Source: Terriglobia bacterium
GTDB taxonomy: Bacteria; Acidobacteriota; Terriglobia; Terriglobales; Acidobacteriaceae
Reading direction: 5' to 3'
Length of the DNA: 64,000 nucleotides
Assembly: GCA_020072815.1 (NCBI GenBank)
Contig: JAIQGE010000001.1
Span: 62,001 to 126,000, forward strand
Positions 44,237 through 52,757 of this stretch are shown here, in pieces. How positions within the stretch are numbered: the stretch's first letter is position 1; each line of letters starts with the position of its first letter. A program made the translations under genes and the position numbers. The notes under the pieces were generated by a model. It was given only the letters and a program-made list of their open reading frames with translations, was not told the origin of the DNA and did no database searches.

Positions 44237-45243
44237 CTATTGCCTCCAATGAACCCGCCGGCCACCAACCCCACCACACCGCCGATGGCTGCGCCCACCA
44301 GCGCACCCACAGGCCCGAACAATGAACCAATCAACGCACCCGTACCAGCTCCGCCGAGTCCGCCAATCAATGCGCCCCATCCGCTGAACCCGACGCCTCC
44401 GCCCCCGCAAATGGATTGCAGGTAGGCCAGCACCGCCTGGTAAAACGGGATTTCAGCGCTGTAGGCATTGGCCTCGTCCGTGCCCCAGTCCTGCCCGTTG
44501 TTCCAATGAGATTGAAAGGCCGGGCTGCCTTTGCCAAAGGCTTTTTCCAGCGCCTGCTGGTGACCGTGGTGCACAGCTTCATGCAACTCCGTGCCCTTCT
44601 GCCATATCGGCCCGCAAGTACCCTTGACGGGCGCTACCTTCACTGCTCCGGTAGAGCTGGTGGTCCCGGCGACAGTGGTGGTAATGCCCCGCTTTGCCAA
44701 CTCCGCATCATTGCATGCCTCCACATCAGCCCCGGTCTTGTTGGCCGGGTCTTTCGCACAGTCGGAGTAAAGTTTGGCCTGGAGTTTTGCCCACTCGATC
44801 TTTTCTGGAATCTCCGCTGCGCAACTGCACAGCGACTTATCAACATCAATGCCGGAGATTTTCTTCTGGCTCTTTGCCGGATCTCCCCCCGACTCCGGCA
44901 GGTTCATCGCCTTGTGAGATTTGCCGTCTCCTGCGCCGGTCCAATTTGGCAGTTGTGGAAGCCCACCGGCGGCGACGGACTGTTTGCGCCGGAAGCTGAG
45001 CTGCTTTTGATGGTTGGCTTCCGCTTTGCAATCATCGCAAGTACCGCCGCACGAGCATGGAGACTTTTCCGGCCGGTCTCCGGACAACAGAGCGCCCATA
45101 CCGCGATTTCCAATGGTTTTGTGCAGATGCAGCAACGACCCGCCGGGACCCGATGGATGTGCCGGCGGAGTCGAATGAAGATCTTCCTTGTGTGATCTCT
45201 CCGGCTCAGCCGCCCGCTCCCGCCGTTTTTTCAGTGTCAGCAT
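44233..45243 (-). CDS. HEAVH-motif protein with glycine-zipper C-terminus; candidate cargo
   Basis: 336 aa. Leader-like 'LLHLHKTIGNRGMGALL' (37-53) and Cys motif CSCGGTCDDC (63-72) resemble the N-termini of the eCIS-core proteins, although the DUF4157 domain itself is absent. HEAVH at 221-225 ('GTELHEAVHHGHQQALEK') fits a zinc-metalloprotease-type site, with 'EANAYSAEIPFYQ' downstream as a possible third ligand region. Residues 283-336 are a glycine zipper ('GALIGSLFGPVGALVGAAIG'), a membrane-inserting or oligomerising segment. Cargo status and activity are inferred. Confidence 0.6.
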   Translation of the reverse strand: MLTLKKRRERAAEPERSHKEDLHSTPPAHPSGPGGSLLHLHKTIGNRGMGALLSGDRPEKSPCSCGGTCDDCKAEANHQKQLSFRRKQSVAAGGLPQLPNWTGAGDGKSHKAMNLPESGGDPAKSQKKISGIDVDKSLCSCAAEIPEKIEWAKLQAKLYSDCAKDPANKTGADVEACNDAELAKRGITTTVAGTTSSTGAVKVAPVKGTCGPIWQKGTELHEAVHHGHQQALEKAFGKGSPAFQSHWNNGQDWGTDEANAYSAEIPFYQAVLAYLQSICGGGGVGFSGWGALIGGLGGAGTGALIGSLFGPVGALVGAAIGGVVGLVAGGFIGGNR

Positions 45244-45273
45244 GATCGCTTCTCGCCGCTGCGCGGAACCTGC

Positions 45274-47451
45274 TTAGTGCATCAATGGCACAGCTACCCT
45301 TGACTTGCTCCACTCCTGCTCATTACAGCTACGTCCCAATTTCTGATACTCCCGCCTGGCAGCCCGGGCCAGATGATCCATAGCGATCTCCTGCTGTCCC
45401 TGGGCCGCAAAAAAGGCCGCTGAAAGCGCAATGTTGCGAATGTTTCCGCCGGCCAGCCGTATCTGGCGCGCCAGCATTGCGAAGTCGACATCTCCGGCGA
45501 CAGGGGCATCTTTGGGAAATGCGACCTCCCAAATGCGGCGCCGGTAGGTTTCGTCAGGAAACGGAAACTCCACGATGGCCTGCAGCCGCCGGACAAAAGC
45601 ATCGTCGAGGTTCTGCGCGAGATTGGTCGCCAGAATGCTAATGCCCTGGTACTCTTCCATTTTCTGCAGCAGGTAGGCGATTTCGATGTTCGCGTAACGA
45701 TCATGCGAGTCGCGAACTTCCGAGCGCTTTCCGAACAAAGCATCCGCCTCATCGAAAAACAGGATGGCGTTGCTGTTCTCAGCCGCGTTGAAGACCGCTT
45801 CCAGGTTCTTCTCCGTCTCGCCAATGTATTTGCTGACTATCTGGGAGAGATCGATGCGATAGAGGTCCAGGTGCAGCTCGCGGGCAATGACCTCAGCAGC
45901 CATCGTCTTGCCTGTGCCGGGGGGCCCGGAAAAGAGGACATTTAACCCTTTACCCAGAGAAAGCTTGTCACCGAAGCCCCACTCGTCATAGACCACATGC
46001 CGGTACTGCGCCTGAACACAGATTTCCTTCAGCTGCTCCAACTGGTCTGGCGGCAACACAATGTCTTCCCAGGCGTACTTGGGTAGCAATTTGCGCGCCA
46101 GCTGGGTCAGCCGGTGCCCACACTGCGCTCGCACGGAAGCGAAGATCTCGTTCAGCCCCGGCCGGCTCTGGGCTGGAGAGGAAGAGTTGCGCAAGCTTTG
46201 CCAGCGGCCCAGATTGCACGCGGCTGCGACCGCCGCCTGAATCTGGGCCGGGGTCAGACGGAACGCCGCTGTCAGAGAATCCAGCTCCGAATCGCTCAAC
46301 GCTGCGTCGCTGCTTCTTAAGCAATCGAGCCAGTACGCCCGGCGTTCTTTGAATTCAAGATACTCGAACGGAACGTTCACGACAGGGAAGCCGTCTTCCG
46401 CTTCCGCCGGAAAAGGCCCGGAGCCGGCCAGCACCAGCACGCCCGGATGGCGCAATGCGACCTCAAAAAGCTGGCGTTTAACCGCAGCGTGCTCTTCGCG
46501 GACAAAAGCGTCCAGACCAACAGCGTAAAGAACCGCACCCTTGCGCTGGGCTTCGCGAAAGAGCAGCAGCAGCAATTGTTCGGGATGGGACTTGATTTCC
46601 GCCAGCTGCCCCAGGTCGGCGACGAGCAACGGCCTGCCCAGAAAGAGCGCCAGCGCCTCCGCAGCTTTTCTCTTTCCCGATCCCGGCACACCCTGGAAGT
46701 ACAACCGCAACGATTGCCCGTTTTCCTGCGTGCACTTCGCCAGTTGCGGCAAAACTGATTTGATCTCTTCGACCAGCGGAAGCTGCTGCCAATCCTCATT
46801 CGCCTCCACCAGCCGGGCCAACGGCTCGAGACGGGAATCCATGCCGGGCTCTCCCAGCATCTGGCTGATGATCTGCTCATCCACCTTGAGAAAACAGGAC
46901 AGGAGCGCCGGCGCACCCTGATTGGAATCGGGAATGAGATGCAACAGCTTGTTGCGGACGAGTGGCCCGTCTGCAGTAAAATGCGCCCGGCGAGCCAGCC
47001 TCTCTTCAGCGTTGACGCAGAGGAGGTTCAGCGCCAGGTCAACGGTGGGCAGCTTGCGCGTAACATCGTCCTGCAGAAAGGAATATACCCGCTGGTAGCG
47101 AAGGTCCAGCTCCGGCGCCAGGGCTATCAGAAGCACGTCGATATCGAACATGGAAAGCCCGAAGGTTTCTCCCACCCATGCCAGCGAGCTGGATTCGTCG
47201 TTCCACGGGCTCCTTGATTCGTGCGGTCTGGGATTGTCACCGAACACGGGCGCGCCCGGACTCCGCGCCAGCATCTTTTGCGCCATCGACGCATCAATGT
47301 AAAGTCCGCGGAAAGGGGCGGGAGAACCTGTTTCCCCCGAGCTCGACACAGATGCGATCGCCCACTCCAACAGGGCATCCAGCCGCTGCAGCATCGGCAG
47401 GATTTCACGCATCACTCTGTCAGCTCTTTCCACGTTTCCCTTGCTTGCCAC
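45274..47451 (-). CDS. AAA+ ATPase of eCIS (Afp15-like)
   Basis: 725 aa, GTG 47451 start. Two AAA modules: a degenerate N-terminal one (GVPGSGKRK, 254-262, lacking a clear Walker B) and a canonical C-terminal one with Walker A GPPGTGKT (509-516), Walker B AILFFDEADALF (562-573), sensor 'ILATNLAQNLDDAFVRRLQA' including an Arg finger region. The family is required for assembly or cargo loading of eCIS particles and is itself not part of the particle. Overlaps the small upstream gene by 32 bp. Confidence 0.9.
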   Translation of the reverse strand: MASKGNVERADRVMREILPMLQRLDALLEWAIASVSSSGETGSPAPFRGLYIDASMAQKMLARSPGAPVFGDNPRPHESRSPWNDESSSLAWVGETFGLSMFDIDVLLIALAPELDLRYQRVYSFLQDDVTRKLPTVDLALNLLCVNAEERLARRAHFTADGPLVRNKLLHLIPDSNQGAPALLSCFLKVDEQIISQMLGEPGMDSRLEPLARLVEANEDWQQLPLVEEIKSVLPQLAKCTQENGQSLRLYFQGVPGSGKRKAAEALALFLGRPLLVADLGQLAEIKSHPEQLLLLLFREAQRKGAVLYAVGLDAFVREEHAAVKRQLFEVALRHPGVLVLAGSGPFPAEAEDGFPVVNVPFEYLEFKERRAYWLDCLRSSDAALSDSELDSLTAAFRLTPAQIQAAVAAACNLGRWQSLRNSSSPAQSRPGLNEIFASVRAQCGHRLTQLARKLLPKYAWEDIVLPPDQLEQLKEICVQAQYRHVVYDEWGFGDKLSLGKGLNVLFSGPPGTGKTMAAEVIARELHLDLYRIDLSQIVSKYIGETEKNLEAVFNAAENSNAILFFDEADALFGKRSEVRDSHDRYANIEIAYLLQKMEEYQGISILATNLAQNLDDAFVRRLQAIVEFPFPDETYRRRIWEVAFPKDAPVAGDVDFAMLARQIRLAGGNIRNIALSAAFFAAQGQQEIAMDHLARAARREYQKLGRSCNEQEWSKSRVAVPLMH

Positions 47452-47749
47452 GATGCGTCCACTGGTCCAGCCAGCGCCGCATTCGGCCGCGCGCTTCCGC
47501 GTGCGCTTCCAGGTCAGAAAGATAACTACCGATGAACGAGGAGATATCTTTCAGGTGCTCCACGTAGCGGCGCTTGCCGTCTTCCACGTGGGTAATGTGT
47601 CCTCGCCATTTGGGTCGGCCCAACTCACCTGTTTCAAACCAAATCTTGATGATGAAGGAGTGCCTGTCGAATTCAAGCTTATGCGTCTCCACCACATGCC
47701 CGGGGCAATGAAACCAAGACAGCGTCTCCTCCAGCGTCTCCGCTGTCAT
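47420..47749 (-). CDS. Hypothetical protein at the 5' end of the eCIS operon
   Basis: 109 aa. 'LSWFHCPGHVVETHKLEFD', 'SFIIKIWFETGELGRPKWRG' and 'HVEDGKRRYVEHLKDISSFI' suggest a compact alpha/beta protein with a basic tail (RGKQGKRGKS). First gene of the operon; overlaps the ATPase start by 32 bp. No family recognised. The ribosome-binding site is weak (CGGGAG only 0-3 nt from the ATG). Confidence 0.65.
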   Translation of the reverse strand: MTAETLEETLSWFHCPGHVVETHKLEFDRHSFIIKIWFETGELGRPKWRGHITHVEDGKRRYVEHLKDISSFIGSYLSDLEAHAEARGRMRRWLDQWTHRGKQGKRGKS

Positions 47750-47971
47750 CTCCCGCGCGTCGCTTTGAAATTTTTTTGTTTATGATGAAGCGAGACCGTT
47801 ATTCTTTCGATGGAGTAAGACCGTTCGAAGCAGGACTTCAAGCTCTCGCTGTTTCACTTGCGGCCACGAAGCCGGAGCCGCAATGACATATTTGGAAGAA
47901 GTGTGAAGTTCAAGGCCGAGACGCTGAACCTGAAGCCGTCGTACGATACTGGTAGCAAAGCACTTGCTCAC
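47750..47971. promoter_or_regulatory. Intergenic region upstream of the eCIS operon
   Basis: 222 bp between the first eCIS gene and tRNA-Ser, with an A/T-rich tract on the minus strand near 47770-47785. It must contain the main eCIS operon promoter if the operon is transcribed as one unit, but no unambiguous -35/-10 pair or operator is visible. Confidence 0.35.
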
Positions 47972-48063
47972 GCGGAGGGATGTGTGAGCGGTTGAAACAG
48001 GCGGTCTTGAAAACCGCTATACCCGAAAGGGTATCGGGGGTTCGAATCCCTTCTTCGGCACCA
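47972..48063 (+). tRNA. tRNA-Ser (UGA)
   Basis: 92 nt with encoded CCA. Class II tRNA: anticodon stem GCGGT/ACCGC with loop CTTGAAA (anticodon TGA), D-arm 'TGT..GAGCGGTT..ACA', long variable arm ATACCC-GAAA-GGGTAT, T-loop TTCGAAT. The acceptor stem has one G:G mismatch and a G:U pair, and the T-stem has two G:U pairs, so it is less stable than usual. Confidence 0.85.
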
Positions 48064-48132
48064 GCTTGCTAATCAAAGACTTCTGTGGACGGCACACCTT
48101 GAAAACGGGAACCCGGTAAGTTGTTGAAAAGA

Positions 48133-48169
48133 TGGTGAGCGCGGAAGGAATCGAACCTTCAACCTACTG
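48133..48169 (-). repeat. tRNA-Lys 3'-end remnant (putative attachment site, inner copy)
   Basis: 37 bp identical to the 3' end (CCA, acceptor, T-arm, up to the anticodon stem) of the intact tRNA-Lys at 51394-51469, same orientation. Identity stops after CCTACTG. With the intact gene it brackets the 3.3-kb segment carrying the integrase, so it is the expected attL of that element. Confidence 0.85.
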
Positions 48170-48307
48170 TTGCCCACTCAAACCGCAAATCCCTGTGAAA
48201 TCAGAGACTTTCCACTCTCCCCGATTGGCATAAATAGGCAGATTTGGACGCAGTTGTTACCTCAGTTGTTACACGTCCGAACCAACATCCGAAAGGGAAA
48301 AAGGATC

Positions 48308-48457
48308 ATGAACATTCTTGCGACGATGACAGCGCAACGGGAAAAGCTAGACGCCAAAGTTAACGCGGCCATATCGCGGAGCGGGACGCATTTCATTGCG
48401 TCTATCGCTGACGCGGCTGGACAAATCGCGTGCGAAGATGGTGACGGAAAACCGTGA
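48308..48457 (+). CDS. Small hypothetical protein (49 aa)
   Basis: ATG 48308, with AAAAGGATC upstream. 'MNILATMTAQREKLDAKVNA' then 'SGTHFIASIADAAGQIACED': coding-like composition, no known family. First gene inside the small integrated element. Confidence 0.4.
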   Translation: MNILATMTAQREKLDAKVNAAISRSGTHFIASIADAAGQIACEDGDGKP

Positions 48458-48558
48458 CACACCCCTTTGACAAATCCAATGTAATTCTGTGGAATAGAAC
48501 ACGGGTTGCAAGAGAAGCCGGGGGGGCAGGCTTATGGCCTGACCAGAAAGGCTTCTTT

Positions 48559-48648
48559 ATGAAAAAGATCGTTCGTTTAATACACGTCGCGTTGCAGTTG
48601 GTCTTACTGGCCAATATGATTCGCGGTTTGGTTAACAACAAACGATAA
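48559..48648 (+). CDS. Small hydrophobic peptide (29 aa)
   Basis: ATG 48559, AGAAAGG about 9 nt upstream. 'MKKIVRLIHVALQLVLLANM' and a basic end make a single short membrane helix with positive ends, like small membrane peptides or type I-toxin peptides. A longer in-frame start (GTG 48454) overlaps the previous stop. Followed within 10 bp by a strong terminator, which supports expression. Function unknown. Confidence 0.4.
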   Translation: MKKIVRLIHVALQLVLLANMIRGLVNNKR

Positions 48649-48654
48649 CCCACC

Positions 48655-48699
48655 AAAGCCCGCCGTTGGCCACTTTTGCTACGGCGGGTTTTGTTCTTC
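48655..48699 (+). terminator. Rho-independent terminator
   Basis: Stem GCCCGCCGT / ACGGCGGGT around a 14-nt loop, followed by TTTTGTTCTTCTT. Located just after the small hydrophobic peptide gene. Confidence 0.8.
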
Positions 48700-48907
48700 T
48701 TAGATGTACAATTTTCAGTTCTGAGCCTAGCTGTCCAAGGTCACCATTCTCAGGACTGTCCGTAAATTTCTCAACTCTTGTTCCAAAAGCGGAAAATGTA
48801 AAGTAAGCAAGACGAGGCCCGATGCTGGACGCTCCAAATCCAAGAATGATGCCAAAGGGATACGCGAAGCACAAGAACGAGCAGCCTTATGATCTGACGG
48901 CGATTGA

Positions 48908-50364
48908 TTAATCGGTTGCCGATGTGCCAGAACGCTTTTTAGAAATTGAACGCACCGAAGTAACTTCTTTCTTCGGCTCTGGCTGTTTGTCAGATGCGGG
49001 AGCAGCCAAATTAAGACTCATCTGCTGGCCTTCGCTGTCCCGGCGTGCTCTGTTGGTGGCTTCAGGATGCAACGGCAATTCGATGCGTTCCCCATTGCGT
49101 ATCATATCCTCGACGCGGACGATCCTGATTCTGTCGCATTTAATGCCTCTGCTTTTGTTTTCATAAAACCCAGCAGCGCGGGCGTCTTTTCGCATGGGCT
49201 CGGTAGGTTGATTGCGGGTGATAAGACACGCGAGTGCCGCGCCATGTTTTTCCATGTCACCCCGCAATGCAGCTATGTCCTTATGCGCTCACTGCCGCCA
49301 CGTTTTTCCAGCCATTTAACGTCTTGATCGATGCACTCGTCTGTTCCATTCAACACACCTTGCGTACATGGTTGGTAAGCCCAGATGTCTTGAATTGGAA
49401 TTCCGCGACCAGCGTGCAAGTACTGGCGATACTCTGGAAGGCCGTCAACAGTTTGAGCTATCAAATTCTCTTCGCGCAGAATATCTAGCTTCTCATGCAG
49501 TGTCAGCCTTTCACTAAGACCAAGGTCTTCCGCAACCGTGCCAGGGAAAGCCCAGTGGCGACCCTTAGCCGTCGGATTAAAGCCCCGCCAAATTTTGCCG
49601 CTTTCTCCGTTCCTAGTGCCCGATCCCGTCAGCGTTTGTGACCGATAGCGTCCCCTATCATCCGACTTCTTGAAATAGGAAAGGACGTATTCTTTCAAGT
49701 AGGGGCGGAACTGTTTACGGAAAAACGTATCTGCGCCCTTGCTGTAATAGAGAATTACGTCATGAATTGGGCCAAATCTCTTCGCGGAATTGTGCGAGCC
49801 GGAGCGCCGCCAGATGATTTCGTTCTTGTAGTCTCCGCCGTTCGGCAAGAAGATTGCATCTACAATAATCTTCAGGTAGTGGCTTGCGGTTGGATCGCAA
49901 TGCAGATAGAAACTTCCAGTCGGAGCTAACACGCGATTTATCTCCACAAGCCTGAGAGCAATGCTAATGAGGTAGGCGAGTAAGCTCTCTTCACCGAGAA
50001 CACTGTGCAAGCCTTTTATTAACTCAATGGTCTGCTCTGTGAATCGGCCTTCGTGATTCGACTGGATTTGGTGCCAACCATCGCGTGCTTCATCTTCCCA
50101 TTTCCATGTATCAATAAATGCTTGTTCCTGAGCTTCGTCCTCTCTGCCTACTCTGTTGTAAATCTGGTTGTAATTCCTCTGTGAATTGAATGGTGGGTCA
50201 ATATAGCAGAGATGCACTGATTCATCTCGCACGCGAGCACGCAAGATTTGCAGGTTGTCGCCATAATACAGCGCGTTCTTCACTGGGGGAGTACTTGCTT
50301 TCTGGGGGAGCAGTGTGGATTTTCTACTGGGATCATGCCCCCTATCAAGGTTCCCGCAGTACAT
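48908..50364 (-). pseudogene. DNA methyltransferase, broken (beta-type N6A/N4C-like)
   Basis: Two pieces in different frames. The 5' piece (50364-49273, 363 aa) has motif IV DPPF at 56-59 ('YIDPPFNSQRNYNQIY') and the body of a site-specific DNA methyltransferase ('GSFYLHCDPTASHYLKIIVD'); it ends abruptly after 'DVKWLEKRGGSERIRT'. The 3' piece (49267-48908) resumes as 'ALRGDMEKHGAALACLITRN', matching the C-terminal end of the same family. The expected intervening part with the SAM-binding FxGxG-type motif is missing, and the frame shifts at the junction. The gene is therefore probably inactive. It was cargo of the tRNA-Lys element. Confidence 0.75.
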
Positions 50365-50467
50365 GGCTCTTGCGTGACACTTGCATCTCGGGATTCATGC
50401 ACCATATGTTGTGTAGGAATGTGGGACACCACAAGAAATTGGCGGGGTAGGCTAAAACGCTCGCTCA

Positions 50468-51322
50468 ATGACTTCGGAATTGAAGCTTTCCCTCGCACAT
50501 ACACTCAAACACTCAACAGCAAGCGTTTACAACAGCGGGTTGAAAGTCGTTTTGCAGACTTTCGGCAAAGCCCCGATTAAGAAACTTGGCCGCTATGAAA
50601 TTGAATTATTCTTAGCGTCCAAGTCCAAGACCTACGCTAAGAACACCCTGCGGGAATTTCGCGCTAGTCTTTCCCGCCTCATGTCGTGGGCAGTGAGCAA
50701 CGATTGGATTGAGAAAAACCCAGTGAGCGGGATCAAACTGCCAGCAGGGACAGGCAATGAGATTACGCGCAACGTTCTAAGCTCGAAGCAAGTGAACGCG
50801 CTAGCTGCCAAGCTGGACGAACCCTATGCAACCCTGATTCTGTTTTTGGCCGCTACGGGTTTACGAGTCGGAGAGGCAATCGGGATCAAATGGACGGACT
50901 TTGACGGCGAAGTCCTGAACGTGCAACGGCGCATCTATGACGGCGTAATTGACACGGTTAAGACTGAATCGGCCAAACGATCCATCCCGATTCCAACCCG
51001 CTTGCTGAAACGGCTAGAGGGTCTTGAACGCGTGAGCGAGTGGGTTTTCAATTCTCGCAGTGGAACCCCTCTCAATCCAGGTAACGCGCTAAGGCGATAT
51101 ATCCAGCCAACAGCGCAGGGACTCGGAATCGCTCTGAGCGGGTTTCATGATCTTCGACATTCTCTCGCAACAGACCTAATCAACAGCGGGGTGTCCGCAA
51201 AGGCAGTGTCTCAGATTCTCGGACACGCAAACGTGGGCATCACGCTAAACACTTACACTCATCCGGCCACAAAGGACTTTGCGGGGCCGCTAACCGAAAG
51301 GGCTGGCCAGTTCGTAATGTGA
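50468..51322 (+). CDS. int: Tyrosine recombinase (integrase) of a tRNA-Lys element
   Basis: 284 aa. SAM-like core-binding domain ~10-90, catalytic domain ~100-284 with the full R-K-H-R-H-Y set: R133 in ATGLRVGEAI, K165 in VKTESAKR, HDLR (H227, R230), H253 in LGHANVGIT, Y263 in NTYTH. It lacks the ~100-residue arm-binding domain of longer phage integrases; an in-frame TAA just upstream of the ATG shows no earlier start. The gene ends 71 bp before the 3' end of tRNA-Lys, the classical arrangement for tRNA-targeting elements. Confidence 0.9.
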   Translation: MTSELKLSLAHTLKHSTASVYNSGLKVVLQTFGKAPIKKLGRYEIELFLASKSKTYAKNTLREFRASLSRLMSWAVSNDWIEKNPVSGIKLPAGTGNEITRNVLSSKQVNALAAKLDEPYATLILFLAATGLRVGEAIGIKWTDFDGEVLNVQRRIYDGVIDTVKTESAKRSIPIPTRLLKRLEGLERVSEWVFNSRSGTPLNPGNALRRYIQPTAQGLGIALSGFHDLRHSLATDLINSGVSAKAVSQILGHANVGITLNTYTHPATKDFAGPLTERAGQFVM

Positions 51323-51393
51323 GCGGCCAGTTGTTACCAATTGTTACCAAGTCTGCCTAATGCCGATGAAAAACAGCAGTAAAAATGCGGGGA

Positions 51394-51469
<76 letters not shown>

Positions 51470-51604
51470 TCGATTGGGGTGTCACGGAAGGACGGAAGAA
51501 CGCTTCCAGGAAGACCGAATTAGTGTAGCACACACGGGGTTTTTGCGGACGCGCCAGATCGCCGCTAGGGCCGGCGGCCCCGCAAACGTGAAAGAATCAA
51601 TCCC

Positions 51605-51784
51605 ATGCAATCAGGCTTTCAATGCGCCGGCTGCGGCGAGTGGAACGAGACCACGGTGGATTCTTCCGCTGGAATGAAACAGCGCTATGTTGAAGACTGC
51701 CAGGTCTGCTGCAAACCCAACGTGCTGCTGGCCACCTGGGACATGTCGGCCGGCGAATACACGATCCAGGCGGAATTGGAATAG
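51605..51784 (+). CDS. CPXCG-motif small cysteine-rich protein (59 aa)
   Basis: Starts 'MQSGFQCAGCGEWNETTVD', followed by CQVCC and ends 'YTIQAELE'. This is the Cys-rich CPXCG family (here CAGCG), a predicted zinc ribbon of unknown function. Short but with complete family features; no strong ribosome-binding site. Confidence 0.75.
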   Translation: MQSGFQCAGCGEWNETTVDSSAGMKQRYVEDCQVCCKPNVLLATWDMSAGEYTIQAELE

Positions 51785-51911
51785 GTGCGGGGCGCGCCCT
51801 ATGTGCAGGCCACGCCAAATGAACACGTTCTTCCGGACACTCTCCTTTCGGGCTTTCGCGAGCAAGATGGAGCTTCCCGATAGTTAACTCTTGTGTTATC
51901 TTCTCCCCGCC

Positions 51912-52691
51912 ATGTCAGACATGCAACCAACCAAGCCTGTTCCGCAGTTCGGCACCGCGGAATACGCGAGCGCGCCCGCGGGCGACGTCTGCAAAGTCTG
52001 CAAGACGACCATCACCGGAGTTTACTATCGGGCCAACGGCTCCATGGTGTGCGGCAGCTGCGCCGATCGTTTGCAGCGCGAACTTCCGCAGGACAGCCAC
52101 GCCGCGTTTGTGCGCGCGCTGCTGTGCGGGCTGGCGGGGTTCGCCATTGGGCTCACCCTGTATGCCGGCTTCGTCATCCTTACCGGAATATCCATTGGCT
52201 ACGCCGCCCTGGCGGTGGGCTGGATCGTGGGCAAAGCGATGATGATGGGGTCGAAAGGAATCGGCGGCAAGAGATATCAGATCACGGCGGTGCTGCTCAC
52301 GTATGCCGCGGTTTCCATGGCGTTCATCCCTATCGTGTTCGCGTTGATCAGCAAGGACAACAAAGAAAAAGCTCAGCAACAGCAGACTCATGTCCAGTCC
52401 CCTGCCGATCAAAAAGCCAGCGAACCCGGCGCCACTCCACCCGCCGCGAAGCCACAAGCGGACCAGCCCACAGACTCTTCCAGCAAGAAGGCCCCGGTAG
52501 GGTTGTTCGAATGGCTGGGCAAGCTGGCTTGGATCGGACTAGCTTCACCGTTTCTCGAGTTGCAGGACGGCTTCAGCGGAATCATCGGCCTGATCATCCT
52601 TTTCGTCGGCATGCAGTTTGCCTGGAAGATGACGGCCGGGCATCCTAAGATCGCCGTGGACGGGCCGTTCCAGTTAACCGCCGCTCCATAG
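51912..52691 (+). CDS. Membrane protein with N-terminal zinc-ribbon-like motif
   Basis: About 259 aa from ATG 51912 (an in-frame ATG at 51891 is possible). 'CKVCKTTITGVYYRANGSMV' and CGSC give a rubredoxin/zinc-ribbon-like B-box start, then three or four hydrophobic segments (~75-100, ~103-120, ~130-155, ~225-245) separated by a Gln/Pro/Ala/Ser-rich linker ('SPADQKASEPGATPP'). No enzyme motif. Followed by an M50-type protease that also has an N-terminal Cys motif, so the two may share a pathway. Confidence 0.65.
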   Translation: MSDMQPTKPVPQFGTAEYASAPAGDVCKVCKTTITGVYYRANGSMVCGSCADRLQRELPQDSHAAFVRALLCGLAGFAIGLTLYAGFVILTGISIGYAALAVGWIVGKAMMMGSKGIGGKRYQITAVLLTYAAVSMAFIPIVFALISKDNKEKAQQQQTHVQSPADQKASEPGATPPAAKPQADQPTDSSSKKAPVGLFEWLGKLAWIGLASPFLELQDGFSGIIGLIILFVGMQFAWKMTAGHPKIAVDGPFQLTAAP

Positions 52692-52757
52692 AGTTACACT
52701 AGAAAGCGTTACACTAGAAGCAAGCGGATTTGCCGCCACAAAGCGTACCGAAAAGCC

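Noticed and set aside
17964-47749. Prophage or T6SS interpretation of the tail cluster
   Set aside because: No capsid, portal, terminase, lysis or TssJLM/ClpV genes; the AAA+ ATPase, DUF4255 and DUF4157 proteins fit eCIS instead.
48632-48874. 80-aa minus-strand open frame
   Set aside because: It overlaps the terminator at 48655-48699 and the end of a plus-strand small gene; composition is not coding-like.
48822-48911. 29-aa plus-strand open frame ('MLDAPNPRMMPKGYAKHKN')
   Set aside because: No ribosome-binding site or supporting context; too short to claim.
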